Shown piece after piece: positions 54,913-64,000 of a stretch of DNA of 64,000 nucleotides. Made by a program: the position numbers and the translations under genes. Source of the DNA: Sphingomonas sp. PR090111-T3T-6A (GTDB lineage Bacteria; Pseudomonadota; Alphaproteobacteria; Sphingomonadales; Sphingomonadaceae); contig NZ_AORL01000021.1 in assembly GCF_000383095.1 (NCBI RefSeq), positions 496,001 through 560,000 of the forward strand. Direction: 5' to 3'. How positions within the stretch are numbered: the first letter of the stretch is position 1; the number at the start of each line of letters is the position of its first letter. The notes under the pieces were generated by a model that saw only the letters and a list, made by a program, of their open reading frames with translations, ran no database searches and had not been told where the DNA came from.

Positions 54913-55472
54913 TTGCCGAGGATTTCCTTTTCCTTCGCCGCGGTCGCCGCGTCGATGTCGGCGATGGTGCTGTCGGTCAGCTTTTGCACATCGCCTTCGT
55001 GGCGCTTGCGCTCGTCTTCCGACAGGCCGTTCTTCTTCTCGTCGGTCTTGAGGTTATCCATGCCGTCGCGGCGGACGTTGCGGACCGCGATGCGCGCCTT
55101 CTCGGCGTACTGGCCGCAGAGCTTGGCCAGTTCCTTGCGGCGCTCCTCGGTCAGGTCCGGGATCGGCAGGCGCAGCGTCTGGCCGTCGACGATCGGGTTG
55201 AGGCCGAGGCCGGCCGAGCGGATCGCCTTGTCGGTCGGCCCGACATTGGACTTGTCCCACACCTGCACCGAGAGCATCCGCGGCTCGGGCGCCGACACGG
55301 TCGCGACCTGGTTGATCGGCATGTGCGCGCCATAGACCTCGACCGTGACCGGATCGAGCAGCGCAACCGATGCGCGGCCGGTGCGCAGGCCCTGGAGGTC
55401 ATGCTTCAGCGACTCCACGGCGCCGGCCATGCGGCGCTCGAGGTCAGCCTTGTCGTATGCGGGTCCGGCCAT
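54909..55472 (-). CDS. frr: Ribosome recycling factor
   Basis: Disassembles post-termination ribosomes with EF-G. 187 aa. [63 protein letters not shown]-like [26 protein letters not shown]. Starts 2 bases after the pyrH stop. Confidence 0.96.
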   Translation of the reverse strand: MAGPAYDKADLERRMAGAVESLKHDLQGLRTGRASVALLDPVTVEVYGAHMPINQVATVSAPEPRMLSVQVWDKSNVGPTDKAIRSAGLGLNPIVDGQTLRLPIPDLTEERRKELAKLCGQYAEKARIAVRNVRRDGMDNLKTDEKKNGLSEDERKRHEGDVQKLTDSTIADIDAATAAKEKEILGK

Positions 55473-55474
55473 TT

Positions 55475-56197
55475 TTATTCTCCGTTGCGGACGATCGTCG
55501 CCGTCCCCTCACCGGCGAGGACGCGGGCGAGATTGCCCTGCTCGCGGATGTTGAAGACGACGATCGGGATATTGTTGTCGCGGCACAACGCGATGGCGCT
55601 GGCGTCCATGATCTTGAGATCGCGGCTCAGCACGGTGCCAAAATCGATTTCATCGTAGCGCTTGGCGCCCGGCACCTTCTTGGGATCGGCATCATAGACG
55701 CCGTCGACCGAGGTGCCCTTGAAGATGGCATCACACTTCATTTCGGCGGCGCGGAGCGCAGCGCCGCTGTCGGTGGTGAAGAAGGGGCTACCGACGCCGG
55801 CCGCGAAGATCACCACGCGGCCCTTCTCGAGATGACGCTCGGCGCGGCGGCGGATGAAGGGCTCGCAGACCGAGGCCATCGGAATGGCCGACTGCACGCG
55901 GGTGTCGACGCCGATCTGCTCCAGCGCGTTCTGCACCGCGAGCGCGTTCATCACGGTCGCGAGCATGCCCATATAGTCGGCGGTCGCGCGCTCGAAGCCG
56001 ACCTCGGCGGCGGCGAGGCCGCGGAAGATGTTGCCACCACCGACGACGACGCACAGCTCATGCCCGGCTTCACGGGCGGCGGCGATCTCGCGGGCGACGC
56101 GGGCGACGGTGTCCGGGTCGATGCCGAACTGGCCGGAGCCCATCAGCACCTCGCCCGAGAGCTTGAGCAGGATTCGTTGAAAACGCGGACGGGTCAT
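55475..56197 (-). CDS. pyrH: UMP kinase
   Basis: Makes UDP from UMP. 240 aa. [69 protein letters not shown] and [17 protein letters not shown]. First gene after the tsf terminator, so it likely has its own promoter in the 56198-56289 region. Confidence 0.96.
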   Translation of the reverse strand: MTRPRFQRILLKLSGEVLMGSGQFGIDPDTVARVAREIAAAREAGHELCVVVGGGNIFRGLAAAEVGFERATADYMGMLATVMNALAVQNALEQIGVDTRVQSAIPMASVCEPFIRRRAERHLEKGRVVIFAAGVGSPFFTTDSGAALRAAEMKCDAIFKGTSVDGVYDADPKKVPGAKRYDEIDFGTVLSRDLKIMDASAIALCRDNNIPIVVFNIREQGNLARVLAGEGTATIVRNGE

Positions 56198-56289
56198 GCA
56201 GGGAATATATCCGATCGGATCACAGAAAGTCGCGGCACCTTAGTGATGCCCCCCGCCCCTGCCAAGCAGCGTGACGCACCATCCACCAC

Positions 56290-56350
56290 GAAAAGAAAAC
56301 GCCCGCCGGCCCGCGCGCCCGTTTCCGGTAACGCGCGCGCCGACGGGCGC
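56290..56350 (-). terminator. Intrinsic terminator after tsf
   Basis: On the minus strand a long GC stem (about 6+4+6 pairs with two interruptions; cgcccg..cggc..cgcgcg against its complement) is followed by TTTTCTTTT. It lies directly downstream of the tsf stop and separates rpsB-tsf from pyrH-frr. Confidence 0.8.
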
Positions 56351-56364
56351 AATCCGTTTGCAGC

Positions 56365-57294
56365 TTAGGCCTTGACGCCGGCCGCAGCAGCCACCTCGGC
56401 CGCGAAGTCGCTCTCTTCCTTCTCGATGCCTTCGCCGAGCTGGAAGCGGACATAGTCCTTGAGGACGATCTTGGCGCCGGCGGCCTTGCCCGCCTGCGCC
56501 ACGACCTCTTCGATCGGGGTCTTGTTGTCCATGACGAAGAGCTGCGACAGGAGCGCGGCTTCCTTCTTGAACTTCTGGACGGCGCCCTCGACCATCTTCT
56601 CGATGATGTTCTCCGGCTTGCCGCTCTCGACCGCCTTTTCACGGGCGATGCCACGCTCGCGCTCGATCATGTCCTGATCGAGCTGGTCGGCGTGCAGCGC
56701 CTGCGGGAAAGCGGCGGCGATGTGCATCGCGAGCTGCTTGCCGAGCGGCTCCAGCACGTCCACGCCGGCGTCGGACTCGAGCGCGACGAGCACGCCGATC
56801 TTGCCCATGCCCGGAACGGCCTGGTTGTGTACGTAGGGAACGACCGCGCCCTGCTCAACGGTCAGAACCTTGGCGCGACGCAGCGTCTGGTTCTCGCCGA
56901 TGGTGGCAACGTTGGCGGTGAGCGCGTCGGCGACAGTGCCGCCGCCCGGATAGGAAGCCGCCTTGAGCGCCTCAATATCCTCGCCCGTCTCCAGCGCGAT
57001 GCCGGCGACGTTGCGGACGAACGCCTGGAACTGGTCGTTCTTGGCGACGAAGTCGGTCTCGGAGTTCACCTCGACAGCGGCGCCCTTGGTGCCGGCGACA
57101 GTGACGCCCACGAGGCCCTCGGCCGCAGTACGGCTGGACTTCTTGGCGGCAGCCGCGAGGCCCTTGGAGCGCAGCCAGTCAACGGCGGCTTCCATGTCGC
57201 CCGCAGTCTCGGCCAGCGCCTTCTTGCAGTCCATCATGCCGGCGCCCGAGCGATCGCGCAGTTCCTTGACGGTGGCAGCGGTGATTTCCGCCAT
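56365..57294 (-). CDS. tsf: Elongation factor Ts
   Basis: GDP/GTP exchange factor for EF-Tu. 309 aa. [19 protein letters not shown] at the N-terminus, [37 protein letters not shown] (EF-Tu contact TDFV), MHIAAAFPQ. Second gene of rpsB-tsf, with a 110-base gap between them. Confidence 0.97.
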   Translation of the reverse strand: MAEITAATVKELRDRSGAGMMDCKKALAETAGDMEAAVDWLRSKGLAAAAKKSSRTAAEGLVGVTVAGTKGAAVEVNSETDFVAKNDQFQAFVRNVAGIALETGEDIEALKAASYPGGGTVADALTANVATIGENQTLRRAKVLTVEQGAVVPYVHNQAVPGMGKIGVLVALESDAGVDVLEPLGKQLAMHIAAAFPQALHADQLDQDMIERERGIAREKAVESGKPENIIEKMVEGAVQKFKKEAALLSQLFVMDNKTPIEEVVAQAGKAAGAKIVLKDYVRFQLGEGIEKEESDFAAEVAAAAGVKA

Positions 57295-57404
57295 GTCTGT
57301 AATCCTTTCAGATGTGCATCGTCACCCCGGCCGAAACCGGGGTGACGGGGTGCGGGAATGGTCCCGCCGCTAGGGACGCGATCTTACGATCGCGTGACAT
57401 CAGT

Positions 57405-58157
57405 TCAGGCGAGCGCGGCTTCGGCCGGCGGCTCGTCCATCGAGCCGAAGTCGGCGCCGCGGGCAGCCTGCGCGCCGTGGTTGCCACGGGTCGCGGCCTC
57501 GGCGATCAGCTCGCAGTAGAGGCGGATGGCGCGGCTCGCGTCGTCGTTCGCCGGGATCGGGAAGGCGATGCCGTCGGGCGAGACGTTCGAGTCGAGGATC
57601 GCAACGACCGGGATGCCGAGCGTGTTGGCTTCCTTGATCGCCAGCTCTTCCTTGTTGGCGTCGATCACGAACATCACGTCCGGGATGCCGCCCATGTCGC
57701 GGATGCCGCCGAGCGAGAGCTCGAACTTGTCGCGCTCACGGGTGAGCTGGAGGACTTCCTTCTTGGTGAGGCCCGCGGTGTCGCCGGCGAGCTGCTCCTC
57801 GAGCGCCTTGAAGCGCTTGATCGAGCCCGAGATGGTCTTCCAGTTGGTGAGCATGCCGCCCAGCCAGCGGTGGTTGACGAAGTGCTGACCCGACGCGCGA
57901 GCGGCCTCGGCGATCGGCTCCTGCGCCTGGCGCTTGGTGCCGACGAACAGGACCTTGCCGCCATGGGCGACGGTCTGGTTGATGAAGTCCAGAGCGCGCG
58001 CGAAGAGCGGAACGGTCTGCGACAGGTCGATGATGTGGACGCCGTTGCGATCGCCGAAAATGTAGGGCTTCATCTTCGGGTTCCAGCGGTGGGTCTGGTG
58101 GCCGAAGTGTGCGCCGACGTCGAGCAACTGATGCATGGAAACGGACGGTGCCGCCAT
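57405..58157 (-). CDS. rpsB: Ribosomal protein S2
   Basis: 250 aa. [20 protein letters not shown] and [71 protein letters not shown]. The long leader (58158 to about 58260) contains paired segments cggggc/gccccg that could form a regulatory stem for S2 autoregulation (inference). GGAG lies close upstream of the ATG. Confidence 0.97.
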   Translation of the reverse strand: MAAPSVSMHQLLDVGAHFGHQTHRWNPKMKPYIFGDRNGVHIIDLSQTVPLFARALDFINQTVAHGGKVLFVGTKRQAQEPIAEAARASGQHFVNHRWLGGMLTNWKTISGSIKRFKALEEQLAGDTAGLTKKEVLQLTRERDKFELSLGGIRDMGGIPDVMFVIDANKEELAIKEANTLGIPVVAILDSNVSPDGIAFPIPANDDASRAIRLYCELIAEAATRGNHGAQAARGADFGSMDEPPAEAALA

Positions 58158-58318
58158 GGGGATATCTCCTTCCGGTTGAACCTCTGCGGGGCAGGAACCC
58201 TAAGGCCGCCTCAAAGACGACCGCAGGCACCGGTTATGAGCGCCCCGCATGTGGAATGGGCGGCCCCTTAACCCCCTCGGAGCCGGAAATCAACCCGAAC
58301 ACGCATGTTCCGCCGCGC

Positions 58319-58347
58319 TTGACAACAGAACATACATGGAACATAAG
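58319..58347 (+). promoter_or_regulatory. Promoter with alphaproteobacterial SOS (LexA) box
   Basis: TTGACA (58319-58324), 17-base spacer, CATAAG (58342-58347). The spacer and -10 edge hold gaac-atacatg-gaac (58328-58342), exactly the GAAC-N7-GAAC (GTTC-N7-GTTC) LexA site of alphaproteobacteria. The site would block the promoter when LexA is bound. The transcript would lead to the 72-aa gene at 58420. Confidence 0.7.
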
Positions 58348-58419
58348 AGATCAAGTCAGGAACAAGCCGCTGCCGAGTGTCGGAACGGACCGACGGCAGA
58401 ACGATGAAGGGGTCAGGTC

Positions 58420-58638
58420 ATGGTCCACGTTATCGCTTCGCTCGCCTCCCTGCTGATCGCGCTTGGCGCGCTGGCGGTGATCCTCCACACGCTGTCGGAG
58501 AGTGCCGACAAGATCCGGCTGGCGCTGCGCATCACGGTGGCCACGCCTCCGAAGATCGAGGCCCGGCCTGTCAGCATCAGGGCAACGGTGCGCCCGCTGC
58601 CGGCGGCACTGCCCGCTCGGCAGATTTGCGCCGCCTGA
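58420..58638 (+). CDS. 72-aa single-span membrane protein behind an SOS box
   Basis: The protein starts MVHVIASLASLLIALGALAV, one hydrophobic helix (about 4-24), followed by a charged amphipathic stretch (HTLSESADKIRLALRI) and a Pro/Arg-rich tail ending RQICAA. AAGGGG lies 9 bases upstream of the ATG. The likely LexA-controlled promoter makes it a candidate SOS effector. In Caulobacter, SOS-induced small membrane proteins such as SidA inhibit division; similarity is only in size, topology and control. Its 3' end overlaps pssA by 62 bases, tail to tail. Confidence 0.65.
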   Translation: MVHVIASLASLLIALGALAVILHTLSESADKIRLALRITVATPPKIEARPVSIRATVRPLPAALPARQICAA

Positions 58639-59428
58639 CACGGGCATAGGCGCGGATGCCGAGGGGAATGGACGCCAGATAGAGCAGTGCGACGATCGAC
58701 AGGGTCGGCCAGGGTGCGCTGACAAGCGCGCCGCCCAGCAATCCGATCACGACCAGCGCACCGAAGCGGATGCCCCGCCGAAGCCGCATCGAACTCCAGC
58801 CATAGGTAGGCACGCTCGACACCATCAGGAGGGCGACCATCGCCGTCCAGGGCGCCACGAAATAGGCCGACCGGAACAGATCGAGCTGCCCCGTCGCCAG
58901 CCAGAGATAGATGGGAACGAAGGCGAGACCCGCGCCGCCGGGTGCCGGAATGCCGGTCAGGAAGCCGGCTGCCTTGCGGGGCTGTTCGGTCGCGTCGATC
59001 TGGGCGTTGAAGCGGGCGAGGCGCAGCGCGCAGCATACCGCATGGGCGAGCGCGATCGTCCAGCCGAACTGCGGCATATATTGGAGCGACCAGAGATAGA
59101 GCACCACCGCCGGCGAGACACCGAAGGCGATCACGTCGGAGAGCGAATCGAGCTCGGCACCGAAACGGCTTTCGCCCTTGAGCAGACGGGCGATGCGACC
59201 GTCAAGGCCGTCGAGGACGCCCGCGACGATCACGGCGCCGATCGCCTGCTCCCACTGGTTGCCGATTGCGAAGCGCACGGCTGACAGGCCGAAGCACAGC
59301 GCCAGTGCCGTCACCGCATTGGGGGCAACCGCGCGCAGCGGGATGCCCCGGCGCGGACGATCGCGGAAGCGCGCGTTGAGCGACGCCATGCGGGGGCCCA
59401 TCCTCGGATCGCGGTCCGCGTCGCTCAC
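58577..59428 (-). CDS. pssA: CDP-diacylglycerol-serine O-phosphatidyltransferase
   Basis: Makes phosphatidylserine from CDP-DAG and serine. 283 aa from a GTG overlapping the psd stop (GTGA). CDP-alcohol phosphatidyltransferase motif [26 protein letters not shown] (longer than shown parts; key Asp residues DGxDGxxAR...GxxxDxxxD), about eight membrane spans, Arg-rich C-terminus. It forms with psd the phosphatidylethanolamine pathway. Confidence 0.94.
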   Translation of the reverse strand: MSDADRDPRMGPRMASLNARFRDRPRRGIPLRAVAPNAVTALALCFGLSAVRFAIGNQWEQAIGAVIVAGVLDGLDGRIARLLKGESRFGAELDSLSDVIAFGVSPAVVLYLWSLQYMPQFGWTIALAHAVCCALRLARFNAQIDATEQPRKAAGFLTGIPAPGGAGLAFVPIYLWLATGQLDLFRSAYFVAPWTAMVALLMVSSVPTYGWSSMRLRRGIRFGALVVIGLLGGALVSAPWPTLSIVALLYLASIPLGIRAYARVRRRKSAERAVPPAAGAPLP

Positions 59429-60159
59429 TGCGCGATACCGTCGATCCGATCGTCGCGGCCGACGACGCCGAGCACGGTCTCGCCCGCGATGGTGCGCTGG
59501 CCGAGCAGCACCTGCGAGCCGGTGCCGGCCGGGAGATACACGTCGACGCGGCTGCCGAAGCGGATCAGGCCGACGCGCTGGCCGGCGGCGATGATGTCGC
59601 CCGGCTTCACGAACGGCACGATGCGCCGCGCGACGAGGCCGGCGATCTGGGTGAAGCCGATCTTCAGCCCGTCGCGATCCTCGACGAGGATGTGCTGGCG
59701 CTCATTCTCCTCGCTCGCCTTGTCGAGATCGGCATTGAGGAACTTGCCCGAGATATAGACGACGCGGCTGATCGTGCCGCCGATCGGCGAGCGATTGATG
59801 TGCACGTCGAACACCGACATGAAGATCGACACGCGCACCACCGGCTCCGGCGACAGCGCGCCCTCGCCCACCAGCTCGCGCGGCGGCGGCATGGTCGTGA
59901 TGAGGGTGACGAGCCCATCCGCCGGGGCGACGATCATGCCCGGCGCCTTGGGCGTCGTGCGGACCGGATCGCGGAAGAAGGCCAGCACCCAGATCGTGAT
60001 GCCAACGCCCAGCCAGCCGAACGCCTGCGGCAGCAGCAGGAACAGGCCGACCGTGATCGCGCCGGCGATCGCCGCGAACTTGTAGCCCTCGGGGTGGACG
60101 GCGGGAAAGCGCCAGCGGACAGTGCTGGTGCCGGTGTCGGGTTTTTCAAGGGATGTCAT
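59425..60159 (-). CDS. psd: Phosphatidylserine decarboxylase
   Basis: Converts phosphatidylserine to phosphatidylethanolamine. 244 aa, the short (archaetidylserine-type, PSD-A) class. Two membrane segments near residues 30-65; [34 protein letters not shown], and the self-cleavage site [12 protein letters not shown] (Gly-Ser, Ser becomes the pyruvoyl group). Confidence 0.94.
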   Translation of the reverse strand: MTSLEKPDTGTSTVRWRFPAVHPEGYKFAAIAGAITVGLFLLLPQAFGWLGVGITIWVLAFFRDPVRTTPKAPGMIVAPADGLVTLITTMPPPRELVGEGALSPEPVVRVSIFMSVFDVHINRSPIGGTISRVVYISGKFLNADLDKASEENERQHILVEDRDGLKIGFTQIAGLVARRIVPFVKPGDIIAAGQRVGLIRFGSRVDVYLPAGTGSQVLLGQRTIAGETVLGVVGRDDRIDGIAQ

Positions 60160-60275
60160 CGCGTCTACCTAAGGCGTCTCCCATCCTCTGTCACGGTTGA
60201 TCCGTGCCTCGCACAAGCCTAAGCGGCAGGGCAAACCTCAGCCGGCGCATTCGCCGGTGCATCAGCGGAGCCCCC

Positions 60276-61496
60276 ATGGCCAAGATCAAGGTGCAGACCC
60301 CGGTCGTCGAACTCGACGGCGACGAGATGACGCGGATCATCTGGGAATGGATTCGCGAGCGGCTGATCAAGCCCTATCTCGACATCGACCTCGAATATTA
60401 CGACCTCTCGGTCGAGAACCGCGACGCGACCAACGACCAGGTCACGATCGACAGTGCCAAGGCGATCCAGAAGCACGGCGTCGGCGTGAAGTGCGCCACG
60501 ATCACGCCCGACGAGGCGCGCGTCGAGGAATTCAACCTCAAGAAGATGTGGAAGTCGCCCAACGGCACGATCCGCAACATCCTGGGCGGCACGATCTTCC
60601 GTGAGCCGATCGTGATGCGCAACGTGCCCCGCCTCGTGCCGGGCTGGACCGACCCGATCGTCGTCGGCCGTCACGCCTTCGGCGACCAGTATCGCGCGAC
60701 CGATTTCAAGGTGCCCGGCCCCGGCACCCTCAAGATGACCTTCACCGGGGAAGACGGCCAGGTCATCGAGCATGAGGTGTTCCAGTTCCCGTCCGCCGGC
60801 GTGGCGATGGGCATGTACAACCTCGACGATTCGATCCGTGACTTCGCTCGCGCCAGCATGAACTACGCGCTGGATCGCAAGTGGCCGCTCTATCTCTCCA
60901 CCAAGAACACCATCCTCAAGGCTTATGACGGCCGCTTCAAGGATCTGTTCGCGGAAGTTTTCGCGGCCGAGTTCAAGGACAAGTTCGCCGCCGCGGGCAT
61001 CGTCTACGAGCATCGCCTGATCGACGACATGGTCGCCTCCGCGCTCAAGTGGAGCGGCAAGTTCGTCTGGGCCTGCAAGAATTATGACGGCGACGTGCAG
61101 TCGGATCAGGTGGCGCAGGGCTTTGGCTCGCTCGGCCTGATGACCTCGGTGCTGATGTCACCGGACGGCCGCACGATCGAGGCCGAGGCGGCGCACGGCA
61201 CCGTCACCCGCCATTATCGCATGCACCAGCAGGGCAAGCAGACCTCGACCAACCCGATCGCATCGATCTTCGCGTGGACGGGCGGCCTGAAGTTCCGCGG
61301 CAAGTTCGACAACACGCCGGACGTCGTGCGCTTCGCCGAGACGCTGGAGAAGGTCTGCATCGATACCGTCCAGGGCGGACAGATGACCAAGGATCTCGCG
61401 ATCCTCGTCGGCCCGGACCAGAACTGGATGACGACCGAGCAGTTCTTCGACGCGATCGTCACCAATCTCGAAACGGCGATGGCCGACTGGGCCTGA
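60276..61496 (+). CDS. icd: NADP-dependent isocitrate dehydrogenase
   Basis: TCA-cycle enzyme. 406 aa from ATG 60276 (GGAG 5 bases upstream), the eukaryote-like type II homodimer form common in alphaproteobacteria. [109 protein letters not shown]. Confidence 0.96.
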   Translation: MAKIKVQTPVVELDGDEMTRIIWEWIRERLIKPYLDIDLEYYDLSVENRDATNDQVTIDSAKAIQKHGVGVKCATITPDEARVEEFNLKKMWKSPNGTIRNILGGTIFREPIVMRNVPRLVPGWTDPIVVGRHAFGDQYRATDFKVPGPGTLKMTFTGEDGQVIEHEVFQFPSAGVAMGMYNLDDSIRDFARASMNYALDRKWPLYLSTKNTILKAYDGRFKDLFAEVFAAEFKDKFAAAGIVYEHRLIDDMVASALKWSGKFVWACKNYDGDVQSDQVAQGFGSLGLMTSVLMSPDGRTIEAEAAHGTVTRHYRMHQQGKQTSTNPIASIFAWTGGLKFRGKFDNTPDVVRFAETLEKVCIDTVQGGQMTKDLAILVGPDQNWMTTEQFFDAIVTNLETAMADWA

Positions 61497-61519
61497 TCCT
61501 TCCGGGATAAATGCATCGG

Positions 61520-61553
61520 GAGCGCGGGTGGGCTAGCCAGTCTGCCCGCGCTC
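61520..61553 (+). terminator. Hairpin after icd
   Basis: A 9-bp perfect stem (gagcgcggg / cccgcgctc) with a 16-base loop lies in the 73-base gap after icd, followed only by cttgcc rather than a T run. Probable weak terminator. Confidence 0.5.
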
Positions 61554-61569
61554 TTGCCATAGAAGGGCC

Positions 61570-63339
61570 ATGGCCTTTCCGACACAATCGACCGGATTCT
61601 CCGACGCGCTCGTCATCCTCGGCGCCGCCGGCATCGTGATCCCCGCTTTCGCGCGCTTCCGCGTGAACCCGGTGATCGGCTTCATCCTCGTGGGCCTCGC
61701 CCTCGGGCCGCATGGACTGGGCGCGCTCCAGCCGCGCTGGCCGTGGCTCTATCATGTCACCATCACCGATCCGCACGCGATCGAGCCCTTCGCGGAATTC
61801 GGCATCGTGCTGCTCTTGTTCGCGATCGGGCTGGAGTTGTCCTTCCGCCGCCTCTGGTCGATGCGGACCAAGGTGTTCGGCGTTGGCTCGGCCGAGCTGA
61901 TCCTCTCCGCTGCCGTCATCGGGGGCACGCTGATGCTGTTCGGCGAGGCTCCGGCAGGCGCTCTCGGCCTCGGCCTCGCACTCGCTCTCTCTTCGACCGC
62001 GCTCGTGCTGCCGATGACGGGCACATCGGGCGAAGTCGGCAGCGGGGCGTTCGCGATGCTGCTGTTCGAGGATCTGGCACTGGTGCCGATCCTCTTCGCG
62101 CTCGCGGCTCTGGGGCCGAATACGGGTGGCGGCTGGAGCGAGCTGGCGTCGACGCTGCTCTCCGGCGGCCTCACCGTCCTGCTGTTGCTCGTGGCCGGGC
62201 GCTTCGCCCTGCCCCCGCTCTTCGCGCAGGCCGCGCGAACCAAGAGCCCCGAACTGTTCCTCGCGATCAGCCTGCTCGTCGTCATCCTCGCCTCGATCGC
62301 GACGACCGCCGCGGGGCTTTCGCCCATTGTCGGCGCGCTGCTCGCCGGCCTGCTCATCGCCGAGACCGAGTATCACACCGAGGTCGAGGTCATCACCGCG
62401 CCCTTCCGGGGCCTCGCGCTCGGCGTGTTCCTCATCACGGTCGGCATGAGCATCGACATCGCCGCGCTCACCGCGCAATGGGGGACGCTGGCGCTCGCGG
62501 TGGCCGGCGTGGTGCTCGCCAAGTCGGTGGTGACGGCGCTGCTGCTCCGGCTCTCGGGCACGCGGCCGGGCGTCGCGGTCGAGACCGGGCTGCTGATGGC
62601 CTCACCGTCGGAGACCACGCTGATCGTGCTCGGCGGCGCGCAGGCCGGAGGCCTCGTCCAGCCCGACGCTGCCGCCTTCTGGCAGACGGTGACCGCCATC
62701 GGCCTCACCATCACGCCGCTGCTCGCCCGTCTCGGCCGCGATGTCGCGCGCCGCGTCGAGCGCCGCCAGACCCGCGAGACCGCGACCATCCCCGAGCCCG
62801 GCCCCGCCGCGCGCGTGCTGATCGTCGGCTTTGGCCGCGTCGGGCGGCTCGTCGCCTCGATGCTCACCGCGCATGACCGGCCCTATCTGGCGGTCGATGC
62901 TGACATCGACGCCGTTTCGGCCGCGCGGAAGGAAGGGTTCGCGGTGCTGTTCGGCGACGCCAGCCGCGCCGAGATGATCGACCGTCTGGGCCTCAACCGT
63001 GCCGCCGCCGTGGTGCTGACGATGGACGATCCGGTGCAGCAGCTCCGCCTTACCCGTCGCATCCGCGATGCCCATCGCGACCTGCCGATCATCGTCCGCG
63101 CCCGCGATGCGGGCCACGCCGCCCAGCTCTACCGCGCCGGCGCGACCGACGCGGTGCCCGAGCAGCTCGAAAGCTCGTTCCAGCTCTCCGAAGCGGTGCT
63201 GACCGAGATCGGCGTGGCCGTCGGCCCGGTGATCGCCTCCATCCACGAGAAGCGCGCCGAGCAGCGCGCGTCGATCATGGAGATGGGAGGCCTGAGCGAG
63301 GCCCCGAAAGAACGCGGTCGCCGGATGCCGGAGGCCTGA
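61570..63339 (+). CDS. CPA2 cation:proton antiporter with TrkA-N domain (KefB/YbaL-like)
   Basis: 589-aa inner-membrane transporter. N-terminal Na/H exchanger domain with about 12 spans (NPVIGFILVGLALGPHGLG, LLLFAIGLELSFRRLW, ALSSTALVLPM, LLFEDLALVPILF), and a cytoplasmic TrkA-N/RCK NAD-binding domain (about 415-535: VLIVGFGRVGRLVASML, ADIDAVSAARKEGFAVLFGD). Potassium/proton exchange, perhaps in pH or electrophile stress. The ligand that gates it is unknown. Confidence 0.92.
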   Translation: MAFPTQSTGFSDALVILGAAGIVIPAFARFRVNPVIGFILVGLALGPHGLGALQPRWPWLYHVTITDPHAIEPFAEFGIVLLLFAIGLELSFRRLWSMRTKVFGVGSAELILSAAVIGGTLMLFGEAPAGALGLGLALALSSTALVLPMTGTSGEVGSGAFAMLLFEDLALVPILFALAALGPNTGGGWSELASTLLSGGLTVLLLLVAGRFALPPLFAQAARTKSPELFLAISLLVVILASIATTAAGLSPIVGALLAGLLIAETEYHTEVEVITAPFRGLALGVFLITVGMSIDIAALTAQWGTLALAVAGVVLAKSVVTALLLRLSGTRPGVAVETGLLMASPSETTLIVLGGAQAGGLVQPDAAAFWQTVTAIGLTITPLLARLGRDVARRVERRQTRETATIPEPGPAARVLIVGFGRVGRLVASMLTAHDRPYLAVDADIDAVSAARKEGFAVLFGDASRAEMIDRLGLNRAAAVVLTMDDPVQQLRLTRRIRDAHRDLPIIVRARDAGHAAQLYRAGATDAVPEQLESSFQLSEAVLTEIGVAVGPVIASIHEKRAEQRASIMEMGGLSEAPKERGRRMPEA

Positions 63340-63422
63340 GCGGAGGCGTTCGCTTTAGGTCAGGCGTCGACCTTCCCGAGCGCTGCGAGAACCGGTCGTA
63401 ATCATCCGCTCTGCATTGTGAT

Positions 63423-63457
63423 GGCCACGGGTTGCGGAATGCCTGCGCCCCGTGGCC
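63423..63457. terminator. Hairpin between convergent antiporter and alaS genes
   Basis: A 9-bp stem (ggccacggg / cccgtggcc) with a 17-base loop, 7 bases before the alaS stop. No marked T run. Placed as a shared bidirectional terminator would be. Confidence 0.5.
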
Positions 63458-63463
63458 CTTATA

Positions 63464-64000
63464 TCAAGCCGCGACCGTCTCCAGCGCGGCGCGAACAGCG
63501 GCGACAGCATCGGCCGCCTTGTCGCCATCCGGGCCGCCGCCCTGCGCCATGTCCGGACGGCCGCCGCCGCCCTGCCCGCCGAGCGCCGCGACTGCGGCCT
63601 TAACGAGATCGACCGCGCTGCGGCTGTCCTTCAGATCGTCGGTGACGCCGACCGCGACCGAGCCGCGCCCTTCGTTCACCGCGACCAGCACGGCCACGCC
63701 CGAACCCAGCTTCTGCTTGGCCTCGTCGACCAGCCCGCGCAGGCTCTTGGGGTCGAGCCCCTCGATCACCTGACCCAGGAAGCCATGGCCGCCGACCTGC
63801 TCGACCGCCTGCTCGGCCTTGGCCGAACCGCCGCCGCCCAGCGCCAGCGCCTTCTTCGCGTCGGCCAGTTCACGCTCCAGACGGCGGCGCTCCTCGACCA
63901 GCGCGGCGATGCGCGCGGGCACCTCCTCGGGCGAAGCCTTCAGCGTCGCGGCGGCTTCCTTCAGACGATCCTCACGACCGGTCAGCCACTGGCGCGCGGC
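63464..64000 (-). CDS. alaS: Alanyl-tRNA synthetase, C-terminal part (partial)
   Basis: The last 178 codons; the 5' part lies beyond the window. The frame is open to base 64000. A coiled segment VPARIAALVEERRRLERELA is followed by the DHHA1/C-Ala domain with VGVTDDLKDSRSAVDLVK and the glycine-rich signature GGQGGGGRPDMAQGGG; it ends ALETVAA. Charges tRNA-Ala; the C-terminal domain helps bind the tRNA. Confidence 0.93.
   Translation of the reverse strand, partial: AARQWLTGREDRLKEAAATLKASPEEVPARIAALVEERRRLERELADAKKALALGGGGSAKAEQAVEQVGGHGFLGQVIEGLDPKSLRGLVDEAKQKLGSGVAVLVAVNEGRGSVAVGVTDDLKDSRSAVDLVKAAVAALGGQGGGGRPDMAQGGGPDGDKAADAVAAVRAALETVAA

Overview
The window is GC-rich, densely coded chromosomal DNA from an alphaproteobacterium, most likely a sphingomonad (Sphingomonadales). 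The evidence is the order ispDF | dusB-ntrB-ntrC-ntrY-ntrX-hfq-hflX, a two-domain Hfq, a UrcA protein, large TonB-dependent receptors, and a bamA locus in which fabZ follows ompH directly with no lpxD, lpxA or lpxB. The last point fits a cell whose outer membrane carries glycosphingolipid instead of lipopolysaccharide. No rRNA, CRISPR array, integrase or transposase was seen, and there is one tRNA (Ser, anticodon TGA).

Layout. 1-9.5 kb: nitrogen and redox signalling (NtrBC, NtrYX), then Hfq and HflX. ntrY carries an apparent one-base frameshift in a G run near 4113. 9.5-19.2 kb, minus strand: housekeeping genes gmk and mazG; an MBL-fold hydrolase with an overlapping 59-aa membrane protein; tatD, metG, holB, tmk; and the cell-wall genes dacC-type, rlpA and mltB. 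19.4-29.7 kb is accessory in character: tRNA-Ser, a TonB-dependent receptor, an aldo/keto reductase behind two tandem paralogous AraC regulators plus a third DNA-binding-only AraC, a diguanylate cyclase, a secreted CocE-type ester hydrolase and UrcA.

29.7-37.8 kb is a cell-surface module. It holds a minus-strand operon of a Gly/His-rich protein with an exosortase-type C-terminal sorting signal, an exosortase and an unknown membrane-anchored partner. Facing it are a NarL-type two-component system and three sugar genes (C-methyltransferase, epimerase, polyprenyl-phosphate glycosyltransferase). 37.8-43.7 kb: an HD-domain protein facing a GlxA-type regulator, then an iron-uptake operon of TonB-dependent siderophore receptor, Sel1 protein and TonB, preceded by a large palindrome. 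43.8-47.1 kb: glutaryl-CoA dehydrogenase with a CoA-transferase, rpmE and mobA.

47.1-58.2 kb, minus strand, is the classical rpsB-tsf | pyrH-frr-uppS-cdsA-dxr-rseP-bamA-ompH-fabZ block, mostly joined by 4-base overlaps, with an intrinsic terminator after tsf. Upstream of rpsB, facing away from it, an alphaproteobacterial-type SOS box sits inside a promoter that drives a 72-aa single-span membrane protein, a candidate SOS effector. The right end holds pssA-psd, icd, a CPA2 cation/proton antiporter and the 3' part of alaS. The most promising less-described elements are the compact exosortase system, the SOS-box small protein, the tandem Hfq with an asymmetric second domain, and the ntrY frameshift.
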